NCBI GenBank assembly: GCA_944380625.1
Contig: CALWIE010000193.1
Span: 1-5,882, forward strand
From: an uncultured Clostridia bacterium
GTDB lineage: Bacteria > Bacillota_A > Clostridia > Oscillospirales > Acutalibacteraceae
Direction of reading: 5' to 3'
Length of the DNA: 5,882 bases
Part shown: piece after piece, positions 1-4,713 of the stretch
How positions within the stretch are numbered: the first letter of the stretch is position 1
Layout: the number at the start of each line of letters is the position of its first letter
Translations under genes and position numbers: made by a program
The notes under the pieces: model-generated
What the model saw: only the letters and a program-made list of their open reading frames with translations
Database searches by the model: none
What the model was told of the DNA's origin: nothing

Positions 1-565
1 ACTCCTGGGGCACAAAGGCCTTGATCTCCTCCTCCCGGTCCACAATCATCCGCACGGCCACCGACTGCACCCGGCCGGCGGAGAGCCCCCGGCGGATGGT
101 CTTGGCCAAAAAGGGGCTCAGGGTGTAGCCCACCAGCCGGTCCAGGATGCGCCGGGCCTGCTGGGCGTTTACCAGGTCCAGGTCGATGGCCCGGGGGTGG
201 GCCATGCCCTCCTCCACGCCGGTGCGGGTGATCTCGTTGAAAGTCACCCGGTCCTGGGCCCCTTCCTCCAGGCCCAGGATGTAGGCCAGGTGCCAGGAGA
301 TGGCCTCCCCCTCCCGGTCCGGGTCGGTGGCCAGCAACACGCCGTCGGCCTTGTCCGCGGCCTCCTTGAGCTCTTTGACCAGCTTCTCCTTCCCCTTGAT
401 GACGGTGTACTTGGGCTTAAAGCCGTCCTTTACGTCCACGCTGAGCCGGGCCTTGGGCAAATCCCGCACGTGGCCCATAGAGGCCACCACCTCGTAGCCG
501 TTCCCCAGATATTTTTGAATGGTCTTCGCCTTGGAAGGCGACTCCACAATTACCAGCTTCGCCAT
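1..565 (-). CDS. topA: DNA topoisomerase I, N-terminal part (cut by window edge)
   Basis: Type IA topoisomerase, which relaxes negative supercoils through a single-strand break with a 5'-phosphotyrosine link. The 188 visible residues begin [16 protein letters not shown] and contain the TOPRIM domain: Glu8 in [18 protein letters not shown] at 29-37, and the metal-binding acidic triad [11 protein letters not shown] at 79-89 (Asp81, Asp83, Glu85). FNEIT at 109-113, [13 protein letters not shown] at 135-147 and [10 protein letters not shown] at 161-170 are classic TopA signatures. The catalytic tyrosine and the C-terminal zinc or DNA-binding region lie beyond the left edge. The ATG at 563-565 is chosen because the protein starts exactly where the family does and AAGGAG (577-582) lies 11 bases upstream, a slightly long spacing. 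It has its own promoter and a leader with hairpins, so it is probably transcribed separately from dprA. Identification is very secure. Confidence 0.97.
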   Translation of the reverse strand, partial: MAKLVIVESPSKAKTIQKYLGNGYEVVASMGHVRDLPKARLSVDVKDGFKPKYTVIKGKEKLVKELKEAADKADGVLLATDPDREGEAISWHLAYILGLEEGAQDRVTFNEITRTGVEEGMAHPRAIDLDLVNAQQARRILDRLVGYTLSPFLAKTIRRGLSAGRVQSVAVRMIVDREEEIKAFVPQE

Positions 566-592
566 TGGCTGTCACGCTCCTTTTTCCTGGCC

Positions 593-609
593 GCCCTCCC
601 AAGGAGGGC
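593..609 (-). other. Hairpin in topA leader, proximal to RBS
   Basis: A perfect 7-bp inverted repeat, GCCCTCC with GGAGGGC and a 3-base loop, lies 8 to 10 bases upstream of the topA ribosome binding site (577-585). No T-run follows it on the minus strand, so it is not a good intrinsic terminator. It may stabilise the mRNA 5' end or modulate ribosome access. That function is inference. Confidence 0.55.
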
Positions 610-622
610 CTTATAAAGATCT

Positions 623-640
623 CCGGGCGAAGCCGCCCGG
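623..640 (-). other. Hairpin in topA leader, near the predicted 5' end
   Basis: A perfect 7-bp stem, CCGGGCG with CGCCCGG and a 4-base loop. It begins about 12 bases downstream of the transcription start predicted from the promoter at 659-687. On the minus strand it is followed by AGATCTTTATAAGG, not a T-tract, so termination here would be weak. A structured 5' end of this kind can protect mRNA from decay; its role here is unproven. Confidence 0.55.
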
Positions 641-658
641 GGAAGTGTTTGCCGTTTT

Positions 659-687
659 ACAATACAGCCCCGAAGGGCGTTTGTCAA
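659..687 (-). promoter_or_regulatory. topA promoter (sigma-A type)
   Basis: On the minus strand a perfect -35 box TTGACA (682-687) is followed by exactly 17 bases and a -10 box TATTGT (659-664), which matches four of six consensus bases. Upstream of the -35, around 688-708, is an AT-rich tract with two T5 runs in an otherwise very GC-rich region, resembling an UP element. The predicted start near position 652 gives topA a leader of about 85 bases. The spacer contains a small inverted repeat (GCCC, TTCG loop, GGGC; 667-678). Confidence 0.85.
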
Positions 688-708
688 ATAAAAAGTTCCT
701 AAAAAGAC

Positions 709-929
709 TCATACCGGAAGCTCCGCCTGGTTGCCCCCCACGGCCTCCGCCGAGCTCTCACAGCAGCCGTCCCCGGTGACCTGCAGGCCGCCGAGCACCC
801 GAAAACCATCTTCCTCCAGGCGCCGGGGGAGGCTGTCCAGCGCCCCCCGGCCCCCAGGCTGAAGGGCAGGCAGGCGCAGCCCGGCCCCCACAGGGGCCGG
901 AGCCTCTCCTCCCTGTCCGGCCGGGCCAT
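709..929 (-). pseudogene. Frameshifted small coding remnant of unknown function
   Basis: I do not recognise this protein. From 929 downward one frame reads MARPDREERLRPLWGPGC... with almost every codon ending in G or C, then becomes unnatural after the G-rich stretch at 843-855. Adding a single G in the G6 run at 843-848 joins it smoothly to the other frame (LGAGG then ALDSLPRRLEEDGFRVLGG), which runs to a TGA at 709-711. Both halves show the codon bias of neighbouring genes only in the frame used on their own side of the shift. The joined product would be about 73 residues, cysteine-containing, with a LEEDGFRVLGG segment that looks like a strand-helix edge of an alpha/beta fold. The ATG at 927-929 has GGGAG only 3 bases upstream, a poor ribosome-site spacing. 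The region could be a decayed gene, a small frameshifted gene or a sequencing error. Confidence 0.42.
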
Positions 930-951
930 CAGCTCCCGGCGGGCAGAGGGC

Positions 952-2310
952 TCAGGCCCGGCGGTAGCGCTTACCCGGGCAGGACCGGCACAGGCCCCGC
1001 AGCTCCAGCTCCGTCAAAATCCCCAAAAGCCTCCCGGCGGGGATCCCCGTCCCCTCTTCCAGGCGGGCCACGGTCAACGGGCTCTCCTCCAATGCGGAAA
1101 GCACCGCCGCCTGCTCCCCTGTGAGGGCCAGGGGCGCGGGTTCCTTTTTGGGCGCCTGGCCCGCCAGGCGGTAGCGCCGGCCGGGTCCTGAGCGGGCCAG
1201 CCCCCGGAGCTCCAGCTCTGTCAGAAGCCCCAAAAGCCTCCCGGCGGGAAGGCCTGTCCGCTCCTCCAGCTGGGCCACCGTGGCCGGGGAGTCCCCCAGG
1301 GCGCTGAGGACCTGGGCCTGCTCCGCTTCAAGGCCCGGATCCGCCAGGGCCGCCACCGGCTCGGGCTCCGGGCGGGAAGCTTCCTGGGCGGCGGGCGGCG
1401 CCTTCAGGGGCACCACCCGGCCCCCCTGCTGGAAGCGCCGGTCGTATTCCTCCAGGATGTCCTCGCCGCAGAGGACGCTCTTGGCCCCGTCGGCGATGAG
1501 CCCCCAGCCTCCCGCAAAGGCCGGGTCCCCCTGGCTGCCGGGATAGACAAACACGTCCCGATCCTGGTCCTTGGCTCGGGCCGCGTAGAGCATGGTGCCG
1601 CTTTTAAGCCCCGCCTGGATCAGCAGCACCCCGCAGGAAAGCCCGGTGATCAGCCGGTTGCGCGCCTGGAAGGTGCCGAACACCGGCGACTGCTGGGAAA
1701 AGTACTCGCTGACCAGGGCCCCGCCCTTTTCCAAGATGCTCTCCCGCAGGAAGGCGTTCTGGCTCAGGTAAGAGCTGTTCAGGGCCACCGGCAGCACGCT
1801 CACCAGAGGCCCCTCCCCGCTGAGGGCGCCTAAAGACGCCGCCGTGTCAATGCCCACGGCGCCCCCGGTGACCACCACGGCCCCGCCGATGGCCAGCTGA
1901 TAGCCAAACTCCTTGGCCTTTTCCACCGACCCCTTCTGGGCCTTGCGGGCCCCCACCACAGCGATGGCGGGCTGGCGGTCCACGTCGGGGAGCTTGCCCC
2001 GTACATACAGTACCGCAGGAGGGTCAAAAATATTCCTCAGGGCGGCGGGATATTTTTCACACTCCGGGGTGAGGATTTCCCACCCCACCTTTTCCCCGTA
2101 CTCCAGCTGGGCCTGGGCCTCGGAGAGGGAAAAGGCATACAGGGAGGCCGCCTCCCGCTCCCGGATGCCCGGCAGGGTGTTCCACACCCGGGAGCCGTCC
2201 CGGCAGAAGCCCTCCACGCCCCCGGGATAGCTGCGCCAGATCCGCCCCGGCATGGGGCTGCCCGCCCCAAAGGCGTGCTGCAGCCAAATCCAATAGGCCC
2301 GCTTATCCAT
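952..2310 (-). CDS. dprA: DprA/Smf-family DNA-processing protein with duplicated C-terminal winged helix
   Basis: DprA binds incoming single-stranded DNA and loads RecA during transformation. In organisms without natural competence its role is less clear. This 452-residue protein is longer than the usual 300-380. Residues 1-95 form an N-terminal helical domain ending in the family signature KYPAALRNIFDPPAVLYVRG. The Rossmann-like core follows: AVVGARKA (117-124), VVTGGAVGIDTAA (146-158), GGALVSEYF (196-204), FQARNRLITGLS (214-225), KSGTMLYAARA (236-246) and DVFVYPGS (252-259). A Pro/Ala/Glu-rich linker (about 300-326) leads to two winged-helix modules (328-383 and 397-452), where one is usual. 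The core differs from consensus in several places: the R of GGARGID is V, the H of GIDxAAH is S, and the YP of the VLGxGLDxxYP motif is YL. The ATG is supported by AAAGGAGG 6 bases upstream. The start overlaps the end of the methyltransferase gene by 8 bases, implying translational coupling. Family assignment is secure; competence function is not shown. Confidence 0.93.
   Translation of the reverse strand: MDKRAYWIWLQHAFGAGSPMPGRIWRSYPGGVEGFCRDGSRVWNTLPGIREREAASLYAFSLSEAQAQLEYGEKVGWEILTPECEKYPAALRNIFDPPAVLYVRGKLPDVDRQPAIAVVGARKAQKGSVEKAKEFGYQLAIGGAVVVTGGAVGIDTAASLGALSGEGPLVSVLPVALNSSYLSQNAFLRESILEKGGALVSEYFSQQSPVFGTFQARNRLITGLSCGVLLIQAGLKSGTMLYAARAKDQDRDVFVYPGSQGDPAFAGGWGLIADGAKSVLCGEDILEEYDRRFQQGGRVVPLKAPPAAQEASRPEPEPVAALADPGLEAEQAQVLSALGDSPATVAQLEERTGLPAGRLLGLLTELELRGLARSGPGRRYRLAGQAPKKEPAPLALTGEQAAVLSALEESPLTVARLEEGTGIPAGRLLGILTELELRGLCRSCPGKRYRRA
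955..1122 (-). repeat. Tandem winged-helix repeat, copy 2 (within dprA)
   Basis: Encodes DprA residues 397-452. It aligns without gaps to copy 1 with 42 of 56 identical residues, counted by eye. A 21-base block is identical between the copies (1021-1041 here and 1228-1248 in copy 1, offset 207 bases). Both copies carry the core PAGRLLG(I/L)LTELELRGL. Confidence 0.88.
1162..1329 (-). repeat. Tandem winged-helix repeat, copy 1 (within dprA)
   Basis: Encodes DprA residues 328-383, the copy at the usual position after the Rossmann core. A short linker rich in Lys, Pro and Ala (384-396) joins it to copy 2. The exact 207-base offset and in-frame alignment indicate an internal duplication of one DprA winged-helix unit. 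Confidence 0.88.
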
Positions 2311-3124
2311 GGGAGGCCTCCTTTCCCCCGGCCCGGGCCAGCTCCCACAGGAGGATGGTGGCCGCCGCCGAGGCGTTCAGGGACTCCGCCCTGCCCGCCA
2401 TGGGGATCACCCCCCGCAGGCCGCACTGGGCGATGGCCTCCGGGGTGAGGCCCCGGCCCTCGTTCCCAATGAAGGCCGCCCAAAGCCCTTGGGAGAAGTC
2501 CAGCTCCGTCACCGGCAGGGCCGACCGGTCCGGCACCGAGGCCAGCAGGGTAAAGCCCCCCTCCCGCAGCCGGGCGCACAGCCCCTGGCAGGAGGGTTCC
2601 ACCCCCAGGGAGAGCCGGAACACCGCCCCCATGGAGGCACGCAGCACCTTGGGAGAGAGAGGGTCGCAGCACTCCCCCAGCAGGTAGACCCAGCCGATGC
2701 CCAAGGCCTCGGCGGTGCGCAGCACCGTCCCCAGGTTCCCGGGGTCCTGCAGGTTTTCCAGCACCACGCAGGACCGCTCCGGCAGGGGGAGCTCTCCCGC
2801 CCCCCGAAGGGAGTCCGGCCAGGCGCAGACGCAGTAGACCCCTTGGGAGCTCTTGGTGGAGGAGAGCAGCCCCGCCACATGCTCCTCCACCTGGAAGGCC
2901 TCTTCACAAACCTTTAGCACCGGCTCCAGGTAAGAGGCGTACTTCTCCCTGGCCCCTACCGTGAAAAAGCACTGGCGCACCTTTAAGCCCGAGAGGGCCG
3001 CGTCCCGGCACAGCCGGGCCCCCTCGCAGAGGAACTCCCGCCTCTGGCGGCGCTCCCCCGGAGAGGCCAAAAGCGCCGCCGCCTGGTGGACCGTGCGGTT
3101 CTGCCGGCTGGTGATGGTCTCCAT
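2303..3124 (-). CDS. SpoU/TrmH-family RNA 2'-O-methyltransferase
   Basis: A SAM-dependent ribose methyltransferase of the SPOUT (trefoil-knot) class, 273 residues. Residues 1-105 look like the SpoU substrate-binding N-terminal domain (SRQNRTVHQAAAL, FLCEGARLCRDA). The catalytic domain carries the three family motifs: LENLQDPGNLGTVLRTAEALG at 122-142 (motif 1, with conserved Asn130 and Arg136), AAFIGNEGRGLTPEA at 216-230 (motif 2) and IPMAGRAESLNASAAATILL at 240-259 (motif 3, SAM-binding knot). It resembles the YsgA/RlmB/TsnR branch, so 23S rRNA is the likeliest target, but the modified nucleotide cannot be read from sequence and no gene symbol is given. The ATG at 3122-3124 has AGGAGG about 10 bases upstream. 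It lies downstream of rplT, a common Firmicute arrangement, and its TAA lies inside the start of dprA (ATGGATAA). Confidence 0.93.
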   Translation of the reverse strand: METITSRQNRTVHQAAALLASPGERRQRREFLCEGARLCRDAALSGLKVRQCFFTVGAREKYASYLEPVLKVCEEAFQVEEHVAGLLSSTKSSQGVYCVCAWPDSLRGAGELPLPERSCVVLENLQDPGNLGTVLRTAEALGIGWVYLLGECCDPLSPKVLRASMGAVFRLSLGVEPSCQGLCARLREGGFTLLASVPDRSALPVTELDFSQGLWAAFIGNEGRGLTPEAIAQCGLRGVIPMAGRAESLNASAAATILLWELARAGGKEASHG

Positions 3125-3177
3125 TTCCCAATTCCCTCCTCACGCCCGCGCCGGCGGTGCCCCTCCGGAACGCGGAA

Positions 3178-3206
3178 CGCCCAAGGCAAGGGTTTTGCCT
3201 CGGGCG
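3178..3206 (-). other. Long hairpin between rplT and the methyltransferase gene
   Basis: A 12-bp stem with a single G-U wobble (CGCCCGAGGCAA pairing with TTGCCTTGGGCG) and a 5-base loop lies 14 bases downstream of the rplT stop. It is followed on the minus strand by TTCCGCGTTCC rather than a U-tract, so strong intrinsic termination is unlikely. It could be a partial terminator, a 3'-end stabiliser for the ribosomal-protein mRNA or an RNase processing site. The structure is plain; the role is inference. Confidence 0.6.
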
Positions 3207-3219
3207 CACTTCAAGCTTT

Positions 3220-3573
3220 TTATAAGGCAGCCTTGGCCTTTTCCACCAGGGCGGTGAAGGCCGCGGCGTCGGCAATGGCGATCTCGGAAAGCATCTTCCG
3301 GTTCAGGGTGACGCCAGCCTTCTTCAGGCCGTTCATAAAGGTGGAGTAGTTTACGCCGTTTGCCCGGCAGGCAGCGCTGATCCGGGTGATCCACAGGCGG
3401 CGGAAATCGCGCTTGCGCTGCTTGCGGCCGATGAAGGCGTAGTTGCCGGATTTCATCACGGCCTGTTTGGCCATTTTAAAGTGGCGGGACTTAGCGCCCC
3501 AGTAGCCCTTGGCAAGCTTTAAAACCTTTTTCCTTCTCTTGCGCGTCATCATCGCGCCTTTCACTCTAGCCAT
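3220..3573 (-). CDS. rplT: 50S ribosomal protein L20
   Basis: L20 is an early-assembly 23S rRNA-binding protein of the large subunit. In Bacillus subtilis and Escherichia coli it also represses its own operon by binding mRNA. The 117-residue product has the family's length and its signatures: [60 protein letters not shown] and a C-terminal domain with [28 protein letters not shown], given here as key stretches. The basic N-terminal arm (1-58) threads into rRNA; the globular C-terminal part (about 60-117) is the portion known to suffice for autoregulation in other bacteria. The ATG at 3571-3573 is the conserved start, with GAAAGGA (3584-3590) 10 bases upstream. It is third in the infC-rpmI-rplT operon. 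Confidence 0.98.
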   Translation of the reverse strand: MARVKGAMMTRKRRKKVLKLAKGYWGAKSRHFKMAKQAVMKSGNYAFIGRKQRKRDFRRLWITRISAACRANGVNYSTFMNGLKKAGVTLNRKMLSEIAIADAAAFTALVEKAKAAL

Positions 3574-3625
3574 TCCTGTACCATCCTTTCTTATGGTGAA
3601 ACCTGGTTAAACTTCAAATTGTAGC

Positions 3626-3659
3626 GGGCGGCTCCGCCCTCGAGGGGAGCGCGCCGCCC
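3626..3659 (-). other. Structured GC-rich spacer between rpmI and rplT
   Basis: The 101-base gap between rpmI and rplT contains nested inverted repeats. The outer arms GGGCGGC and GCCGCCC (3653-3659 with 3626-3632) enclose a CCC-TCGA-GGG hairpin (3637-3646), with an alternative local GGGCG/CGCCC stem at 3626-3639. No T-run follows directly. It could be a processing site or part of an L20-responsive translational control element. That reading is inference; only the inverted repeats are seen. Confidence 0.5.
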
Positions 3660-3674
3660 CCTGGGCCCTGCGCC

Positions 3675-3878
3675 TTACTTGTAGGGCAGCATCCGCTTGA
3701 TGGCGGCCACGTTGGTCTGGTCCGCCACGGTGGTGCCGCGGGCGTGGCGCTTGCTCTTGGGGGTCTTGCCGTGGCCGTTGGCCAGGTGGGACATGTAGGC
3801 GTGGGCACGGATGACCTTTCCGTTCTTGGAAAGCTTAAAGCGCTTTTTAGCGCCGCTGTGCGTCTTCAGTTTCGGCAT
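3675..3878 (-). CDS. rpmI: 50S ribosomal protein L35
   Basis: A small, highly basic large-subunit protein of 67 residues, matching the family's usual 64-66. It begins MPKLKTHSGAKKRFKLSKNG, the hallmark L35 N-terminus, and ends AAIKRMLPYK. The start at 3876-3878 is chosen over an in-frame start 19 codons upstream because family members begin MPKxKTHSGAKKRF and an ideal AAGGAGG (3887-3893) lies 8 bases before it. It follows infC after 34 bases and precedes rplT by 101 bases, so it is the middle gene of the conserved IF3-L35-L20 operon. Nothing odd is visible apart from the long structured gap downstream. Confidence 0.98.
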   Translation of the reverse strand: MPKLKTHSGAKKRFKLSKNGKVIRAHAYMSHLANGHGKTPKSKRHARGTTVADQTNVAAIKRMLPYK

Positions 3879-3912
3879 GGTACGTTCCTCCTTAGGATAT
3901 TTTGAAACAACA

Positions 3913-4431
3913 TTACTTGACGGGCTTGGGAGCAAGGAACATCAGCATGGTGCGGCCCTCCAGCTTGGCGGGCTTTTCCACATTGGCCACCTCGCTCATG
4001 GCGTCGGCAAACCGGCGCATGATCTCCAGGCCCAGCTCGGGGTGTCCCATCTCTCTGCCGCGAAACCGGATGGAAGCCTTCACCTTGTTGCCCTCGGAGA
4101 TAAAGCGCAGGGCGTGGTTCTTCTTCGTCTCAAAATCGTGGGCGTCGACGTTGCGGGAAAGGCGGACCTCTTTGATCTCCACGACGCGCTGGTTCTTTCT
4201 CGCTTCCTTTTCCCGCTTGGCCTGTTCAAAGCGGAACTTGCCGTAGTCGATGATTTTGCACACCGGCGGGTTTGCCTGGGGAGCGATCTTCACCAGATCC
4301 AGATTTTTCTTCTCCGCGATATCCATGGCCTGGCGCAGGGACATAATGCCCAGCTGGGTGCCGTCGGAATCGATGACGCGAAGCTCTTTATCCCGGATTT
4401 GCTCGTTGATCTGCAGTTCCTTGTTGCTAAT
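3913..4431 (-). CDS. infC: Translation initiation factor IF-3 (ATT start)
   Basis: IF-3 binds the 30S subunit, prevents premature 50S joining and proofreads the start codon and initiator tRNA. The proposed 172-residue protein reads MSNKELQINEQIRDKELRVI with the first residue from ATT at 4429-4431. The N-domain (about 1-75) contains the IF-3 signature KIIDYGKFRFEQAKR (59-73) after QANPPVCK. A basic linker (about 72-84) leads to the C-domain (about 85-172) with EIKEVRLSRNVDAHDFETKK and GNKVKASIRFRGREMGHPELG, key stretches of 30S binding. GGAGG (4440-4444) sits 8 bases before the ATT, and the protein then starts where homologues do. In-frame GTG (4447-4449) and ATG (4444-4446) codons would add six residues, and the only purine-rich motif before them is a weak GAG. 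In E. coli the rare AUU start of infC lets IF-3 repress its own translation. It heads the infC-rpmI-rplT operon. Confidence 0.95.
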   Translation of the reverse strand: MSNKELQINEQIRDKELRVIDSDGTQLGIMSLRQAMDIAEKKNLDLVKIAPQANPPVCKIIDYGKFRFEQAKREKEARKNQRVVEIKEVRLSRNVDAHDFETKKNHALRFISEGNKVKASIRFRGREMGHPELGLEIMRRFADAMSEVANVEKPAKLEGRTMLMFLAPKPVK

Positions 4432-4439
4432 GGGTAGCA

Positions 4440-4444
4440 CCTCC
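4440..4444 (-). promoter_or_regulatory. Shine-Dalgarno that fixes the ATT start of infC
   Basis: GGAGG lies 8 bases upstream of the ATT at 4429-4431, an ideal spacing. It lies downstream of the in-frame GTG and overlaps the last base of the in-frame ATG at 4444-4446, so it cannot serve either of those codons. Confidence 0.85.
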
Positions 4445-4488
4445 ATCACTCGTTGTTCTCAAGCTGTTTGGCGGTGGGCTGGCAGCGC

Positions 4489-4517
4489 AAAAAGCGGGCA
4501 GAACCCCTTCTGCCCGC
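4489..4517 (-). terminator. Intrinsic terminator inside the infC leader
   Basis: A perfect 10-bp stem (GCGGGCAGAA with TTCTGCCCGC), a GGGG loop and an immediate TTTTT on the minus strand. On the plus strand the flank is AAATCAA, so it works only in the infC direction. Its position between promoter and infC, not after a gene, marks it as a regulated (conditional) terminator. Confidence 0.88.
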
Positions 4518-4653
4518 AAATCAACGCCCCAAACCGGCCCCAAAGGGCCTGCCGGACCGGGCCGCTCTCGCCGCCCGCCCTGGGATATTGACCTGTGTCA
4601 GACTGGGCTGCACGGGTGGGAGCCAACCGCTCCGCTTTGTTTTACCGGAAGCC

Positions 4654-4682
4654 ATTATACCCTCTCTTCCCGGGTTTGTCAA
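4654..4682 (-). promoter_or_regulatory. infC-rpmI-rplT operon promoter (sigma-A consensus)
   Basis: On the minus strand a perfect TTGACA (4677-4682), a 17-base spacer and a perfect TATAAT (4654-4659). This is a full consensus vegetative promoter, fitting a highly expressed translation operon that is then throttled downstream by the leader terminator. The predicted start is near 4646. Confidence 0.94.
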
Positions 4683-4688
4683 GGCGCT

Positions 4689-4705
4689 GGGGGAAAAATT
4701 CCCCC
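4689..4705 (-). terminator. Possible weak terminator hairpin after addA
   Basis: A perfect 7-bp stem GGGGGAA/TTCCCCC with a TTT loop lies 8 bases after the addA stop codon and 6 bases upstream of the infC -35 box. There is no U-tract after the stem (AGCGCC follows), so intrinsic termination would be inefficient. It may work with the second hairpin at 4721-4743 or simply insulate the infC promoter. Confidence 0.4.
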
Positions 4706-4713
4706 AAAGGACT

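Larger units (their letters stand above)
4432..4646 (-). promoter_or_regulatory. infC operon leader, probable L20-type autoregulatory attenuator
   Basis: The leader between the predicted transcription start (near 4646) and infC is about 215 bases and holds no gene. It contains a GGCCC/GGGCC hairpin (4536-4549) and an intrinsic terminator (4489-4517). A G-rich segment at 4573-4581 could pair with the 3' arm and U-tract of the terminator (4491-4499) through nine pairs including two G-U. That gives mutually exclusive structures typical of attenuation. In B. subtilis the infC-rpmI-rplT operon is controlled by L20 at a leader terminator, so the same control is expected here. I could not verify an L20 binding site by comparison to a covariance model. 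Confidence 0.68.

Noticed and set aside
712..724. Terminator for dprA near a CGGA/TCCG repeat followed by T5
   Set aside because: The stem is only 4 bp and the T-run is 9 bases away, so it does not meet the pattern of an intrinsic terminator; the T-rich tract is better read as AT-rich DNA upstream of the topA -35 box.
709..954. Stop-codon readthrough or selenocysteine at the dprA TGA (the frame stays open for 80 codons)
   Set aside because: DprA already ends with complete winged-helix modules. The codons straight after the TGA in that frame lack the G/C third-position bias, whereas another frame shows it, so a separate frameshifted remnant is a better explanation.
2309..2917. Plus-strand open frame of 202 codons opposite the RNA methyltransferase gene
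   Set aside because: The minus-strand gene has all three SpoU motifs. The plus-strand translation is low-complexity (rich in Gly, Pro, Gln and His), as expected for a shadow frame.
3585..3615. Possible promoter before rplT (TTGAAG, 17 bases, ATAAGA)
   Set aside because: The boxes are poor, and the implied transcription start would fall at or beyond the rplT ribosome binding site.
3879..3935. N-terminal extension of L35 from an upstream in-frame start
   Set aside because: L35 proteins begin MPKxKTHSGAKKRF, and AAGGAGG is placed ideally for the internal ATG at 3876-3878. The extension would also overlap the end of infC.
3811..4437. Plus-strand open frame of 208 codons opposite infC and rpmI
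   Set aside because: It lies antisense to clearly identified IF-3 and L35 genes, resembles no family and is explained by the low stop density of the complementary strand.
4590..4601. Small palindrome TGAC-N4-GTCA in the infC leader as a protein operator
   Set aside because: Only four base pairs per arm and no second copy near other promoters; expected by chance.
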